A stretch of DNA of 64,000 nucleotides, from positions 372,001 through 436,000 of the forward strand of contig NZ_CP158297.1 in assembly GCF_040256395.1 (NCBI RefSeq). The letters are read 5' to 3'. Below the pieces are notes generated by a model. That model did no database searches and was not told where the DNA came from. It saw nothing but the letters and a program-made list of their open reading frames with translations. The DNA is from Deinococcus sonorensis KR-87 (GTDB lineage Bacteria; Deinococcota; Deinococci; Deinococcales; Deinococcaceae). Made by a program: the position numbers and the translations under genes. Of the stretch, positions 42,107-51,338 are shown piece by piece; the first letter of the stretch is position 1; each line of letters opens with the position of its first letter.

Positions 42107-42967
42107 ATGAGGGAGCCGACGTTGGCGCAGCTGCGGGCGTTCATGATCGCCGCTCAGCGGGGCAGTGTGAGCGCCGCTGCCATCGAACTTGACCTGACGC
42201 AGTCCGCCGTCAGCCACGCGATCCATTCGCTTGAAACGCAACTCGGCACCGTGCTGCTCGAACGTCATGGCCGCGGCGTGCACCCCACCGAGGTGGGCAC
42301 GCGGCTGCTCCCCCTGGTCGAACAACTCGCCGCACTGATGCACGTCATTGTCACCACGGCCAGCACGACCAGCCCCCTGGAAGGCACCGTCAGCATCGCT
42401 GCCTTTTCCAGTCTCGCCCGCCACCTGCTGCCGCAGGCGCTCACCCGCCTGGCCCTGGAACATCCTGCGCTCACCATTGTGGCCAGTGACCATTACCCGG
42501 AACGACACTCGGTGATCCGGGCGGTGCAGCAGGGCCAGGCCGACATCGGGCTGACTCAACTGCTGCCAGGAATGAACCTGGTGGCCCAGAAGTTGGGGGA
42601 AGATCCGTATGTCATCGTGGCTCCGGAACACTGGGCCCTGCAGGACCTGTTCAAGCGCCCGTATATTCATCTGGGTCCACCCCATGACGTGTGGTTACTC
42701 GACGCGCTTGCCCGGCACGGCGTGCTGCTCAAACCCGTGCTTCACCTGTCCACCGAAGCCGCCCTCCTGGCCCTCGTGCTGACGGGCCTGGGCTACACGA
42801 TTCTTCCCCAGCTCACGCTGCCGGAACTCCCCCCTGCCCTGAAGGTGCACCCACTGCCTCATCCGGTGAAACGCATCTACGGCATGGTCACAAAAGCGGA
42901 CGCCATGGCCCCGGGGATTCGAGCGGTCATGGCGGTCCTCGGTCAGATCCCAGGCCATCCAGATTGA
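42107..42967 (+). CDS. LysR-family transcriptional regulator
   Basis: A 286-residue LysR regulator. The N-terminal winged helix-turn-helix has PTLAQLRAFMIAAQRGSVSAAAIELDLTQSAVSHAIHSLE, with the ERHGRGVHPTEVG wing. The effector domain has the usual two-lobed pattern (VSIAAFSSLARHLLPQALTRL, then DIGLTQL and VLTGLGYTILP). It is divergent from the peptide-transporter operon and therefore its likely regulator, sensing a substrate or product of that pathway. ATG 42107 was chosen over TTG 42101 because the -10 lies eight bases upstream and the first helix starts soon after. Confidence 0.92.
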   Translation: MREPTLAQLRAFMIAAQRGSVSAAAIELDLTQSAVSHAIHSLETQLGTVLLERHGRGVHPTEVGTRLLPLVEQLAALMHVIVTTASTTSPLEGTVSIAAFSSLARHLLPQALTRLALEHPALTIVASDHYPERHSVIRAVQQGQADIGLTQLLPGMNLVAQKLGEDPYVIVAPEHWALQDLFKRPYIHLGPPHDVWLLDALARHGVLLKPVLHLSTEAALLALVLTGLGYTILPQLTLPELPPALKVHPLPHPVKRIYGMVTKADAMAPGIRAVMAVLGQIPGHPD

Positions 42968-43256
42968 CCAACCACCACAGTGGGCCGGTCCGGCCTCGTT
43001 CAGCGCCGCCTTGCCCCTCACGGACGTGGCTCAGGTGTCCGGTGGAGCGCCGTGGACCGTCGCGGCCAGACGCCACGGTCAAACGGAGAATGTCCAGCCA
43101 GAACCCCGAACGAGCTGGTGCCTCACGCAAGGAGCGGTCGAGGGCCTGGGGCGTCCACGCACGCGGACCTGAGCCCTGCTGAGACGCCGGGACCCGCACT
43201 CCCCCGGACCGGCTCGCTCCGGTCAACGCCCCCCATCCGGCTGAGGGGCCAACGCG

Positions 43257-43691
43257 TCAGGTGAGGGCCTCGGCCAGCGCCACGATGATGCCCGCGGGGC
43301 CGCGCACGGAGCACAGCCGGTCCCGGTACTGGGCCACTTCGCCGATCAGTTCAGCGCCGTGGGCACGCAGGCGTGCGACCGTGTCTTCAACGCGCTCCAC
43401 CTCGAACATGACGCTGCGCAGGCCCGGTGCGTTCGGGGGCGCCACGGCCGGGTGCAGCTCCACCAGCTCCGGCTGCCGGAATTTCGTCAGCTCGAGCCGA
43501 CCTTGCCCGTCCGGGGTCTGCATCATCACGATCTCGACCTGAACCCCAGCCAACCCGTTCACCTGGTCCACCCAGTCCCCCTCAACCTGCGCTGTGCCGG
43601 CGGGCTTCAGGCCGAGGGCATTGAAGAAGGCGATGGCACCCTCCAGTTCGTCGACAACCACGCTGACGTGGTCCATTCGCTTGATCGTCAT
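43257..43691 (-). CDS. VOC-superfamily (glyoxalase-like) protein
   Basis: A 144-residue single-gene vicinal-oxygen-chelate protein. It consists of two beta-alpha-beta-beta-beta modules: MDHVSVVVDELEGAIAFFNALGLKP in the first and PGLRSVMFEVERVEDTVARLRAHGAELIGEV in the second. H in MDHVSV, E in RLELTKF and the C-terminal VRGPAGIIVALAEAL stretch match metal-ligand positions. GGAGG lies just upstream of ATG 43691. Family members handle electrophiles such as fosfomycin, bleomycin or glyoxal, or are dioxygenases; the specific substrate is unknown. Confidence 0.85.
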   Translation of the reverse strand: MTIKRMDHVSVVVDELEGAIAFFNALGLKPAGTAQVEGDWVDQVNGLAGVQVEIVMMQTPDGQGRLELTKFRQPELVELHPAVAPPNAPGLRSVMFEVERVEDTVARLRAHGAELIGEVAQYRDRLCSVRGPAGIIVALAEALT

Positions 43692-44260
43692 GCTCCTCCT
43701 GGGATTGCCCCCGGCTTGATCCGGCGGTCTGGCGGTGAGACGGTGGGACGTGCGGACATGAGCCGGCTCGGTCACAGCTCACCGGCAGGCCCGTCTCTGT
43801 CACCGGCAGTCCACTCACCCGGGGTCGACCGCAGCGCAGGACGCGTGCAGGAGCGCCGTGAGGTTCCGTGAACATCAACCGCATCACCCCGCCACAGGGT
43901 GCACAGGGGGCCTGGGTCAGCTGTACCGGGAAGGTGCGATCCAGGGCGGGCAGCTCGCGGGTCCGCAAGGTGACGACGTCTGAGCGGTTCCCCTGGCGGG
44001 GAGCGTCAGGGCACAAGCCTGCACGCTGGAGCGTTGCCGAGGAGAATGCCCCTCGTCCCGCCTCCCCTGGGGCGGAACCTGTTCGGGCAGGGCCTGATGG
44101 GCGCCCGGGCGACGCTGCAGCCGGCAGCGGAACGGACCATCCCCCTCGAACCTCCCGCGTGGACCACACCACCCGGACCGCACGCTGGATTCGACGTCCG
44201 GTCCAATGAGCGCTCATGGCGGAGGCTGTCACATGCCTGGCTGAACCGCGAGCAGGGAGG
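43692..44260. other. Gene-poor stretch
   Basis: About 570 bp with no supported gene, repeat or terminator. Confidence 0.45.
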
Positions 44261-45163
44261 TTACGGGCCCGGCTTGTCCGGCAGCATCGCGTGGCCCTGC
44301 AGCACCCGCACGCATCCGCCCCCCACGCGGGCGCGGATGCCGTCCGGGGTGCGTTGCGCCGTGGTTCGCAGCAGGCTGGGGCGGCCCATCTCGACGCCCT
44401 GGAGGATCTCCCATGCCCCGCTGATGGCTCCCGAACGGTGCAGCAGGAAGCCGGCCAGGGGCGTCGCCGCGCTGCCGGTCGCGGGATCCTCCCAGGTGCC
44501 GGTCAGTGGGGAAAACATTCGGGTGCGCAGGCGTGACCCGTCGCGGCGATAGAGATACAGCGAAAGCAGACCGCCGAGCTCGGGGGTCGCGGCCACCGCG
44601 CGCCGGAAGGCCGCAAGATCGGGCGTGGCGGCGGCCAGTGCCGCCTCGGTGACCTCCACCAGCACCCGTGGGTTGCCGCCATCCGAAGCCAGGGTCGGCG
44701 GGTGACGAACGGTCACGATCCCGTCCGGCGAGATGCCAGCACACTCGGCCACCAGGCCGGGCGGCAGCGCCCCACCGATCCTCAGCGGCTGCGGGGCGGC
44801 GATGGTGGCCCCCGTCGCGGCGCCCCGAGCATCGTGGTCGACCTGCACGTCCACCAGGCCCGCGGGCACCTCGAAGCGCAGCAGACCGTCGCGCGACCGG
44901 TCGGCCAGGACGAAGCCGGTGCCGACCATGGGATGCCCGGCGAAGGGCATCTCGGCGGTGCGGTTGAAGATGCGCACGCGGGCGGTGCTCCCGGGATGTT
45001 CGGGCGGGAGGACGAAGGTGGTCTCGGACAGGTTGAGCTCGGCCGCCAGCGCCTGCATCTCGCCCTCAGTCAGACCGCGCGCGTCCGGAAAGACCGCCAG
45101 CGGGTTGCCGCCGAATGGCCGGTCCGTGAAGACGTCCACCGTGACGAACGGCGCGGTGCCCAT
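44261..45163 (-). CDS. PhzF-family isomerase-like protein
   Basis: A 300-residue PhzF-fold protein. VTVDVFTDRPFGGNPLAVFPD starts the first half, SETTF supplies catalytic glutamate E47, and EMPFAGHPMVGTGFVL is the conserved motif before the second strand. The second half has EDPATGSAATPLAGFLL, the hallmark signature. PhzF proteins catalyse proton-shift isomerisations, as in phenazine synthesis, and many relatives have unknown substrates. There are no phenazine genes around. ATG 45163 was chosen because the fold begins there; the ribosome site is weak (GGGGCG). Confidence 0.9.
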   Translation of the reverse strand: MGTAPFVTVDVFTDRPFGGNPLAVFPDARGLTEGEMQALAAELNLSETTFVLPPEHPGSTARVRIFNRTAEMPFAGHPMVGTGFVLADRSRDGLLRFEVPAGLVDVQVDHDARGAATGATIAAPQPLRIGGALPPGLVAECAGISPDGIVTVRHPPTLASDGGNPRVLVEVTEAALAAATPDLAAFRRAVAATPELGGLLSLYLYRRDGSRLRTRMFSPLTGTWEDPATGSAATPLAGFLLHRSGAISGAWEILQGVEMGRPSLLRTTAQRTPDGIRARVGGGCVRVLQGHAMLPDKPGP

Positions 45164-45536
45164 CAGCGGGCGCCCCGCCGCGCCCGGCTGAGTTCGGGTT
45201 TCAGCCCGGAGACACCTCCCCAGGCCAGACGACCGCGGGGGCCGTGGCTGGTGGAGGTCCGCACCATGACCTGCTGTGGGTGACCTTCGGTGCCGGGGAC
45301 AGCTTGACCTGTGGCCTGACGAAGCGCTGCTCCGTGGAGCCCCCGCTTCAACGGGTGCCTTCGTGCCGACCGCCTCGCCCGCTCCGTTCGCCGATGGACG
45401 GCGGTGACGCTGCCGTCCCTGGCGTTGCCACCAGACACAACGCTCAGCAGGTGGCTTCGCTCGAACGCCACGGACACGCCTCCTTGCCCTCACTCCTCTG
45501 GTTGCTCGCGACGCAGCGTCCGTCGAGTTCCGTCAT
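45164..45536. other. Intergenic, nothing recognised
   Basis: The expected N-terminal part of the truncated PIN-domain gene that follows is not recognisable here. Confidence 0.45.
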
Positions 45537-45764
45537 ATGCGCACTGTAGCGCTCCTTGTCATCCTGCACGGCTGCCTCAGCGCGGCTCGGCATGGTGTCC
45601 TCACGGCCGAACACGCGGTGCAGGCCGAGCGGTTGCCGTGGAGCCACCGTGCTCCCTTCGACCGGATGCTGGTGGCCCAGGCGCACGTGGAACGCTGTCC
45701 GCTGGTCACGATGGACGAACACATCCGGGCGTTTCCACGTGCGCCCCTCCACGTCTGGGCCTGA
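45537..45764 (+). pseudogene. Truncated VapC-like PIN-domain gene
   Basis: The 75-residue frame ends with LTAEHAVQAERLPWSHRAPFDRMLVAQAHVERCPLVTMDEHIRAF, which matches the second half of VapC-type PIN-domain ribonucleases (DRLLVAQA, then LVT-D). The N-terminal catalytic strand with its first aspartate and the following helices are missing, and MRTVALLVILHGCL before it does not fit the family. No antitoxin gene is visible. It is most likely a remnant of a toxin-antitoxin locus. Confidence 0.6.
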
Positions 45765-45836
45765 GCTCCTCCCGGCACGGCCGTGGGCGTTGCCGCCGCT
45801 CAAGCGCTCCTCTGAAGCCGGTTCAGGTCCGCGCTC

Positions 45837-45842
45837 TATGCT
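45837..45842 (+). promoter_or_regulatory. -10-like TATGCT for the MFS gene, leaderless spacing
   Basis: TATGCT ends seven bases before ATG 45850 and overlaps an in-frame ATG at 45838, which argues for 45850 as the start. Confidence 0.4.
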
Positions 45843-45849
45843 GAGCGCC

Positions 45850-47166
45850 ATGCCACCGCTCCCTCCGCCTGCGGCGCCCGGGCGCTGGTCCGCACTCGCC
45901 CGGCTGTCCACCGGTGTGTTTTTCACCATGGCGCCGTGGTTCTCGGCGGCCGCGCTGCTGCCGCAGTTGCGCGACCGGTGGGCGCTGACGGACGTCGCTT
46001 CCTCCGGGTTGACCCTGGCCGTCCAGCTCGGGTTCGTGCTGGGCGCGGTCCTGAGCGCCGCGCTGAACCTCGCGGACCGCGTGACGCCTCAGCGGCTGAT
46101 GCTGTGGGGCGGCCTGATCGCGGCCGCCACCAACCTGGGCCTGCTGCTGGCCGGGGGCCTGGGCACCGCCGCTGTACTGCGCGCGCTGACCGGCGCGGCG
46201 CTGGCGCTGGTGTACCCCGCGGCGCTCAAGGCCATGTCCGCCTGGTTCGTCACGGGTCGCGGGGTCGCGCTCGGCGTGATGGTGGGCGGGCTGACCCTCG
46301 GCTCGGCGCTGCCGCACCTGATCAACGGTCTGGGCGGCGCGAGTCCGCGGCTGGTGATCGTGACGACCAGTGTGCTGGCGGCGCTGGGCGGCCTCATCGC
46401 CGCAGACGTTGCGGAGGGGCCGGGGCGCTTCCCGGCGGCGGCCTTTCAACCGGCGCAGGCCTGGCGGCTGCTCCGCGGCCGGGGCCTGCAGCTGGCCACC
46501 CTCGGGTACCTGGGGCACATGTGGGAGCTGTACGCGATGTGGGCGTGGTGCGCTGCCTTCTTCACCGAGGTGCTCCCCCATCACGTGGCCGGCGGGCACC
46601 GCGAGGCGGCGCTGGCCACCTTCGCGGTGGTGGGCATCGGGGCGCTCGGCTGCGGTCTGGGCGGCGTCCTGGGCGACCGCTGGGGCCGAACCCGCCTGGT
46701 GCTGCTGGCCCTGAGCTGCTCCGGCGGGTGCGCGCTGGTCCTGGCCGGACTGCTGCTGGCGCACGCCCCGCCGCTGGCGCTGCTGGCCGTGAGTCTCGTC
46801 TGGGGCTTCTGGATCATCGCGGATTCTGCTCAATTCTCGGCAATCACCAGCGAAATCAGCGACCCCGCCTACGTCGGCACGGCCCTGACCGCGCAATTGG
46901 GGCTGGGTTATACCCTGACGGCCGTGAGCATCGCGCTGGTGCCGGTCCTGGAGCGTGCCGGCGGCTGGCCCGCCGTCTTCGCGGTGCTGGCCCTGGGCCC
47001 GGCGGTCGGCGGCGTGGCGATTCACCGGCTGTCCAGACGGGCGGAGGCCCGCCGGATCGCCGGTGGACGACGGCTGAAGGCGCCCCATGGATCTGACCGC
47101 CGGGTCCACCCGGCCGCGCTGGTGACGCTCTGGCCCACTGTCCCGGTGGAAGCCCCCGCCGCCTGA
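45850..47166 (+). CDS. Major facilitator superfamily transporter
   Basis: A 438-residue inner-membrane transporter with about 12 helices. MFS features include LNLADRVTPQRLMLWGGLIAAATN (loop after helix 2) and LGDRWGRTRLVLLALSC, the DRxGR-type motif after helix 8. The second half has VSLVWGFWIIADSAQFSAITSEIS with polar residues inside a helix. Similar proteins are often annotated CynX/NimT-like or multidrug efflux; the substrate is unknown. The C-terminus extends about 40 residues past the last helix. Confidence 0.87.
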   Translation: MPPLPPPAAPGRWSALARLSTGVFFTMAPWFSAAALLPQLRDRWALTDVASSGLTLAVQLGFVLGAVLSAALNLADRVTPQRLMLWGGLIAAATNLGLLLAGGLGTAAVLRALTGAALALVYPAALKAMSAWFVTGRGVALGVMVGGLTLGSALPHLINGLGGASPRLVIVTTSVLAALGGLIAADVAEGPGRFPAAAFQPAQAWRLLRGRGLQLATLGYLGHMWELYAMWAWCAAFFTEVLPHHVAGGHREAALATFAVVGIGALGCGLGGVLGDRWGRTRLVLLALSCSGGCALVLAGLLLAHAPPLALLAVSLVWGFWIIADSAQFSAITSEISDPAYVGTALTAQLGLGYTLTAVSIALVPVLERAGGWPAVFAVLALGPAVGGVAIHRLSRRAEARRIAGGRRLKAPHGSDRRVHPAALVTLWPTVPVEAPAA

Positions 47167-47550
47167 AGAGAAGCAGGACCTCCGCGGCCCACGGATCCAA
47201 GTGGACCCTGACCCGGAACGGCGGGACGTGCGCCGCTCCGGTGAATGCTGCCGTTTGAAGAACGGACGCCCGGCCAGCGGGCAGAGAACCGTCACCGGTT
47301 GGACCGCCTGGCTCACGGTGGCGTTGTCCGCAGTAACCCGGTTCGGTTGGAAGCCCATCCGACCGTGACGGCGCGGGTACGGGGGCCCTGACTGGGGCCA
47401 CCTGCAGCCGCGTTTTCTGACGCGCTGCGGCCTTCGGGTGGCGCGCCGAGGCGTTCCTGGACCGGCAGGTGACCGCCAAAATGCCAGTCGAGAAGCCAGG
47501 CGTGAGGCATGTGTGGCGGCGCACCGGCCCGAGGCGTGCCAGGATGCAGC
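47167..47550. other. Gene-poor stretch
   Basis: About 380 bp after the MFS gene with no supported gene or clear hairpin. Confidence 0.45.
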
Positions 47551-47745
47551 GTGGACGATCACGCCCAAGCCAACGCCGCGTTCATCCGCGCCCTGCTCGC
47601 GGAACTGGACGCCGCGACCGCACCTGAAGCCCCCCGGCAGCCGGCAGCGCCAGAGCCACCACGGGGCAACGCGCCGGAGCCAGTCAGGGAAGTGTCAGAG
47701 CCGGGTTCCTACGGTGAGGCATGTACCGCGCCGAACTCATCGTGA
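47551..47745 (+). CDS. Small hypothetical protein, proline-rich
   Basis: A 64-residue frame beginning DDHAQANAAFIRALLAELDA, a possible amphipathic helix, followed by a proline- and glutamate-rich tail. AGGA lies six bases before GTG 47551. It overlaps the next small gene by 25 bases in another frame. I do not recognise a family, and codon pattern is the only support. Confidence 0.35.
   Translation: MDDHAQANAAFIRALLAELDAATAPEAPRQPAAPEPPRGNAPEPVREVSEPGSYGEACTAPNSS
47710..47715 (+). promoter_or_regulatory. -10-like TACGGT for the small gene at 47721
   Basis: TACGGT ends five bases before ATG 47721. If used, transcription would begin inside the end of the preceding small frame. Confidence 0.35.
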
Positions 47746-47978
47746 ACAACGACGTTCAACCCCTCGGCAGCTTCCCGACCGCCCCGCAAGCTCGGCTGCA
47801 CTGCTTCAGACACATGCAGGGTCTGCTGAAGCTCCATTGGTACGAGGTCGAGGACGAGATGTGGGTGGCGTACCCTGCGCACGGCCGGGAGTTCCGCGTT
47901 CGTCAGATCGACGAGCGTGACGGTGCTCAGCGCCAGCGCGGGCGCTCACCGCTGGATGGCCACCGGCCGGTGGCCTGA
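47721..47978 (+). CDS. Small hypothetical protein
   Basis: An 85-residue soluble protein with an alpha/beta pattern (YRAELIVNNDVQPLGSFPTAPQARLHCFRHMQGL, then WYEVEDEMWVAYPAHGREFRVRQI) and a basic C-terminal tail. The aromatic-rich middle argues for a real, folded protein. I do not recognise the family. The start is supported by a -10-like hexamer five bases upstream. Confidence 0.55.
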   Translation: MYRAELIVNNDVQPLGSFPTAPQARLHCFRHMQGLLKLHWYEVEDEMWVAYPAHGREFRVRQIDERDGAQRQRGRSPLDGHRPVA

Positions 47979-48637
47979 ACCTTCATCGGAAGCGCTCCCT
48001 TCTGCGGGCAGGGTCACAAACATGACGTGAGGGCAGGCCAGACGAGTTCAGGCGTCAGGTGGACCCTGCCTGGGTGCCGGTCGTGTGAACTGTCGTCAGA
48101 ACCGGGTTGGGTGGGCGAGACCACCGGACGTGGATGGCCAGCCCCAGGGACGGGCAGGTGCGGGCCGCGTCAGCGCGGATTGGGCAAGGTTGAAGTTCCG
48201 TGATGGCAGCGGAGCTGACCACGGTCCCTCAGGCCGCCCCTCTTCGCGGCTGGAGGTCCAGTGCATCGCCGATGCATACGGAGGCAGAGTGGCCTGGAGT
48301 GAAGGGTCGGCACGTCATCCGCAGCCGGAATCGGCCCAGGCGGTCGCTCGGGCGGGCCAGATGCGTTCGATGCTGCATGTACAGCAGCGGAGGCGTGCCT
48401 GCGGGCCCACCCGGCATTGAACGGCCTGGCTCGCACCGTCAACAAGCGGATCTGATCCGCAGCGAAGGCGCGTCCCTTGCCCACGAACCGGTGAATGCCG
48501 GCCGCTCCAGGCGGACATGGACGAACGGGCCGTGTCGCGGGACCGGTTGAATCTCCCCCACTCAAGGACAAACCGTGAGTGAACTGAGCTTAAGGTTCGC
48601 CGGACGCAATTGTATGATCCACTCCCACAATAGGGCC
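47979..48637. other. Gene-poor stretch
   Basis: About 660 bp without a supported gene. Promoter-like hexamers for the next gene are TATGAT (48613-48618) and CACAAT (48626-48631). Confidence 0.45.
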
Positions 48638-48928
48638 ATGAACCAGATGGAAGACCTTCGCCGTCTGTTGAACGACGCCCGGGTTGAAGTCGAGGAAGCA
48701 CAGGCGGCGCTGGAAGCGTCCATGGACCTCCGGGTTACGGCGATGCTGCTGGGCGTCAGCGTCCAGCACCTTCGAGAGAAGCGGCCTGAGGGCGGTGAGG
48801 CTCGGGCACGCCAGCAATGGGCCAGACGGGCCGAACAGGCGCGACAGATTCAGGAGGCCCTCTCGCAGGTCAAGAACAACCCCGCGATGATCGGGATGTT
48901 CCAGACGCTGGGCACGAAGCCGGACTGA
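48638..48928 (+). CDS. Small coiled-coil hypothetical protein
   Basis: A 96-residue protein that is almost entirely helical: EDLRRLLNDARVEVEEAQAALEASMDLRVTAMLLGV, then RARQQWARRAEQARQIQEALSQVKN and a short hydrophobic end. The heptad pattern suggests a dimeric coiled coil. ATG 48638 is six bases after CACAAT; an in-frame ATG at 48614 would lie inside the other -10 candidate. I do not recognise a family or a partner. Confidence 0.6.
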   Translation: MNQMEDLRRLLNDARVEVEEAQAALEASMDLRVTAMLLGVSVQHLREKRPEGGEARARQQWARRAEQARQIQEALSQVKNNPAMIGMFQTLGTKPD

Positions 48929-49280
48929 ACCCGTCCTCCGCCCACGGAACTCCCCGCTGCCGCTGGCCTGGGCGGCCCACCGGGCACAGTCGACTTCAGG
49001 TCTGGAGTGACGCACCCCAGGCCCAGGTGGAGGCCCGTAGTCCGCCCGCGCGCCAGCTGGGATTCCTCGAGATCGTCCAGCTTCTGGGCGCCGGCTTGCT
49101 GGCGGCGGGGGTCCTGGCCTCTGTCCTGCCGCCGCGCATGGCCAGCCGACGCCAGAATGGCCCGCCCGCTGGGCAGCACGTCACTGCAGCGGCCACGTTG
49201 AACGTTCCTGCTCAGGCACGCGTGCCCGTCCTGATGGCGCTGTCAGATTCGTGTGTCCCCCATCCGGTACACTTCCGGGC
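48929..49280. other. Intergenic, hydrophobic frame considered but not supported
   Basis: A plus-strand frame encodes FLEIVQLLGAGLLAAGVLAS but lacks a credible start and would overlap the response regulator. I see no other feature. Confidence 0.4.
49268..49273 (+). promoter_or_regulatory. -10-like TACACT for the response-regulator gene, leaderless spacing
   Basis: TACACT ends seven bases before ATG 49281; no ribosome site is seen. Confidence 0.45.
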
Positions 49281-49712
49281 ATGCCTGACGCCCGTCGCCT
49301 CCAGGTTGTGCTTGTGGATGACAGCCAGGCCGACACGTTCCTGATGCAGGAGATCTTCTCGGCGCTCCTTCCCACCCCGAACGTCACGGTGTACCACGAC
49401 AGCCGCGAGGCCCTGAGTGCCCTGCAGACCCAGCCACCGCAGCAGCATCCGGATTTGATGCTGCTGGACATCAACATGCCGGGGCTCAATGGGCATGACC
49501 TGCTGAGGGCCGTGAAGGCCGACCTCCGCCTGCGACGCGTTCCGGTCATCATGTATTCCACCTCAAAGGCCGCCTCAGACATTCGGCGCAGCTACGATCA
49601 CCACGCCGCTGCGTACCTGGTGAAGGCGGCGGGGTTTGCCCAGATGGAAGCGCAATTGCAGGGGTTGTGGCGGTACTGGTCCCAGCATGCCCTCAGCCGG
49701 CAGACCGCCTGA
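49281..49712 (+). CDS. Single-domain (CheY/Rcp1-like) response regulator
   Basis: A 143-residue receiver domain with no output domain. The acidic pocket is VDDSQAD (residues 12-18), the phosphoacceptor is D63 in LLDINMPGLNG, with T/S in MYSTSK and K115 in YLVKAAG. The proline that usually follows the lysine is alanine. Proteins of this kind relay phosphate from hybrid kinases such as phytochromes. No kinase gene is nearby, so the partner is elsewhere. ATG 49281 follows a -10-like hexamer by seven bases. Confidence 0.9.
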   Translation: MPDARRLQVVLVDDSQADTFLMQEIFSALLPTPNVTVYHDSREALSALQTQPPQQHPDLMLLDINMPGLNGHDLLRAVKADLRLRRVPVIMYSTSKAASDIRRSYDHHAAAYLVKAAGFAQMEAQLQGLWRYWSQHALSRQTA

Positions 49713-50186
49713 ACACAGGCACCCACGCCCCGCCTGCCAACAGCCCAAGGGGTGAGCAATGGGCCGCTCCGGTCAGCCCACGCCCGCCCCTCGGCACTTC
49801 CATGGTGGACCACCGCTGAGGACCAAGGCACCCGGAGGGTGATGGATGGGCCACGATCACGTCCGCCTGCTGCGGATGGAGGACACCGTTGACGCTGGAG
49901 GTGCCCCTGGCGTCCACCGCGCCGGTCGGCCTGGCCGGATGGGGGCCCGCGTGCCACGGATCCAACAGCGCTTCACGGTGACCTGCGCATCGGAGAGCGT
50001 GCCGGGTGGCGGTCCGTGGTTCGTCCTGCCCCGCTTCCGGACATCCTCGCAGCACTGCAAAACGGCCGCTGCCGCACCAGGTCTGGGTCAGCTTCAGCGG
50101 TGCGTTCGACAGGGCTCGAGCCGCGTGCGGGTGATGACGGGCAGGATGGTTCACCAGTGCAGCGAGTGCACTCAGCGTCGGCGACT
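49713..50186. other. Gene-poor stretch
   Basis: About 470 bp with frames that lack family similarity. Nothing supported. Confidence 0.4.
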
Positions 50187-50492
50187 TCAGTGGGCCGCAG
50201 CTCTGCGGCGGCGGTTGGCCTTCCGGCGTGTCCGGGCTTCCTTCAGGGCCGGATCGGACGGGCGGCGCACGCGGCGGGCCAGGCTTCGCCGGCAGCCCTG
50301 GCAGTCCACCGGCGCCTCGCACGGCTGGCCACCCTGGGCGAGCGGCCGGCCGCACAGCGGCACCAGGGTCTCGGCATCACACAGGTGCACGCGCCCGGTC
50401 AGCCCGGCCCGGCGCGTGACATGCGGGCGCTTCAACAGCGGCTGCGCAACAACAATGTCCGTCTCCGGGCGGGCAGTCAGGTCACTGGACAT
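50187..50492 (-). CDS. Small cysteine-rich, basic hypothetical protein
   Basis: A 101-residue frame with cysteines spaced as in a zinc ribbon: HLCDAETLVPLCGRPLA, then QPCEAPVDCQGCRRS. The C-terminus is strongly basic (KEARTRRKANRRRRAAAH), a nucleic-acid-binding type of tail. ATG 50492 is preceded by a short G-run only. The cysteine spacing and basic tail argue for a real gene, but I know no family and the neighbourhood is gene-poor on both sides. Confidence 0.5.
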   Translation of the reverse strand: MSSDLTARPETDIVVAQPLLKRPHVTRRAGLTGRVHLCDAETLVPLCGRPLAQGGQPCEAPVDCQGCRRSLARRVRRPSDPALKEARTRRKANRRRRAAAH

Positions 50493-51338
50493 GCCCCGAG
50501 TCTGCCACGCGGCGGTGAGGGCCGCCGCGTCGATGCTGGCGCCTTCTTGAACAACCGGAGACGCATCCAGGCCCGGCGTCTCACTCACGGCACTCCCAAC
50601 ATCAGACCAAGGGCCATCGAGTCCGCCTTGAACCCCGGGCAGCAGATGAGCTTGTCGAGTCAGGACCTCGAAGCCTTGAAGTGGAGCGTGTGCCCGCATG
50701 AGCCGGGCACGTTGGTCATCCCACAGAACCTGTTGCTGAAGCCCGGCCGCCCGACTCAGGGAGACTGGGATTCAGAGGCATTGCCCGACTGGCGTGGACC
50801 TGCTGCGGCCACCTTCAGACCCGGCCGGGCGTCCCGGTGCGCCTGGTGGTGCATCGCCATGGACCGTGTGCCGGCCAGGGCCATCCTCAAGGACTCGGCG
50901 GCACGCCCGGCCAGAAGGTTTCCGGAGGACCTCAATGGCCCCACATGTCCAGACGGGTCATGGGCGCTGTCTATGACCCGTCTGACGCGATAAAAGACAT
51001 CGTGCGCCGTTCAGTGTGCAGGGTTCATCCTGGTGGTCGTTGGGTGCCTGGGCGGACGTGACGCCGGCAAACGGCTGAGCGACGTTCGGCGCTGAACCTC
51101 CGTCCCGGGCGGGGCCGTGAGCCTCACGCCACGGTCTGCAACGACGCCCGCGAGTCCAGATTGAGTCGCCCGCCCAAGATCCGCGTGGTGTGTGGAGCGT
51201 GTCTCGCCACCAGGAGGACGGCGCGCATCGCCGTCCTTTACGGCGGCCAGGGTGTCGAGCAGCCCGGGGGGCGGGTGGGCGCCTCCACCGAAGGGGAGGT
51301 TGCTGTCCGGTCCAGGGAAGCGGGACGTGCCCTGCAGC
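50493..51338. other. Gene-poor stretch
   Basis: About 850 bp, the longest empty stretch of the window. Frames on both strands lack conserved motifs or ribosome sites. Degraded or non-coding sequence is likely. Confidence 0.4.

Noticed and set aside
45823..47568. Long minus-strand frame over the MFS gene
   Set aside because: Arginine- and glutamine-rich composition without motifs; shadow of the transporter.
48929..49280. Plus-strand frame with a hydrophobic segment (FLEIVQLLGAGLLAAGVLAS)
   Set aside because: No credible start, and its end overlaps the response regulator.
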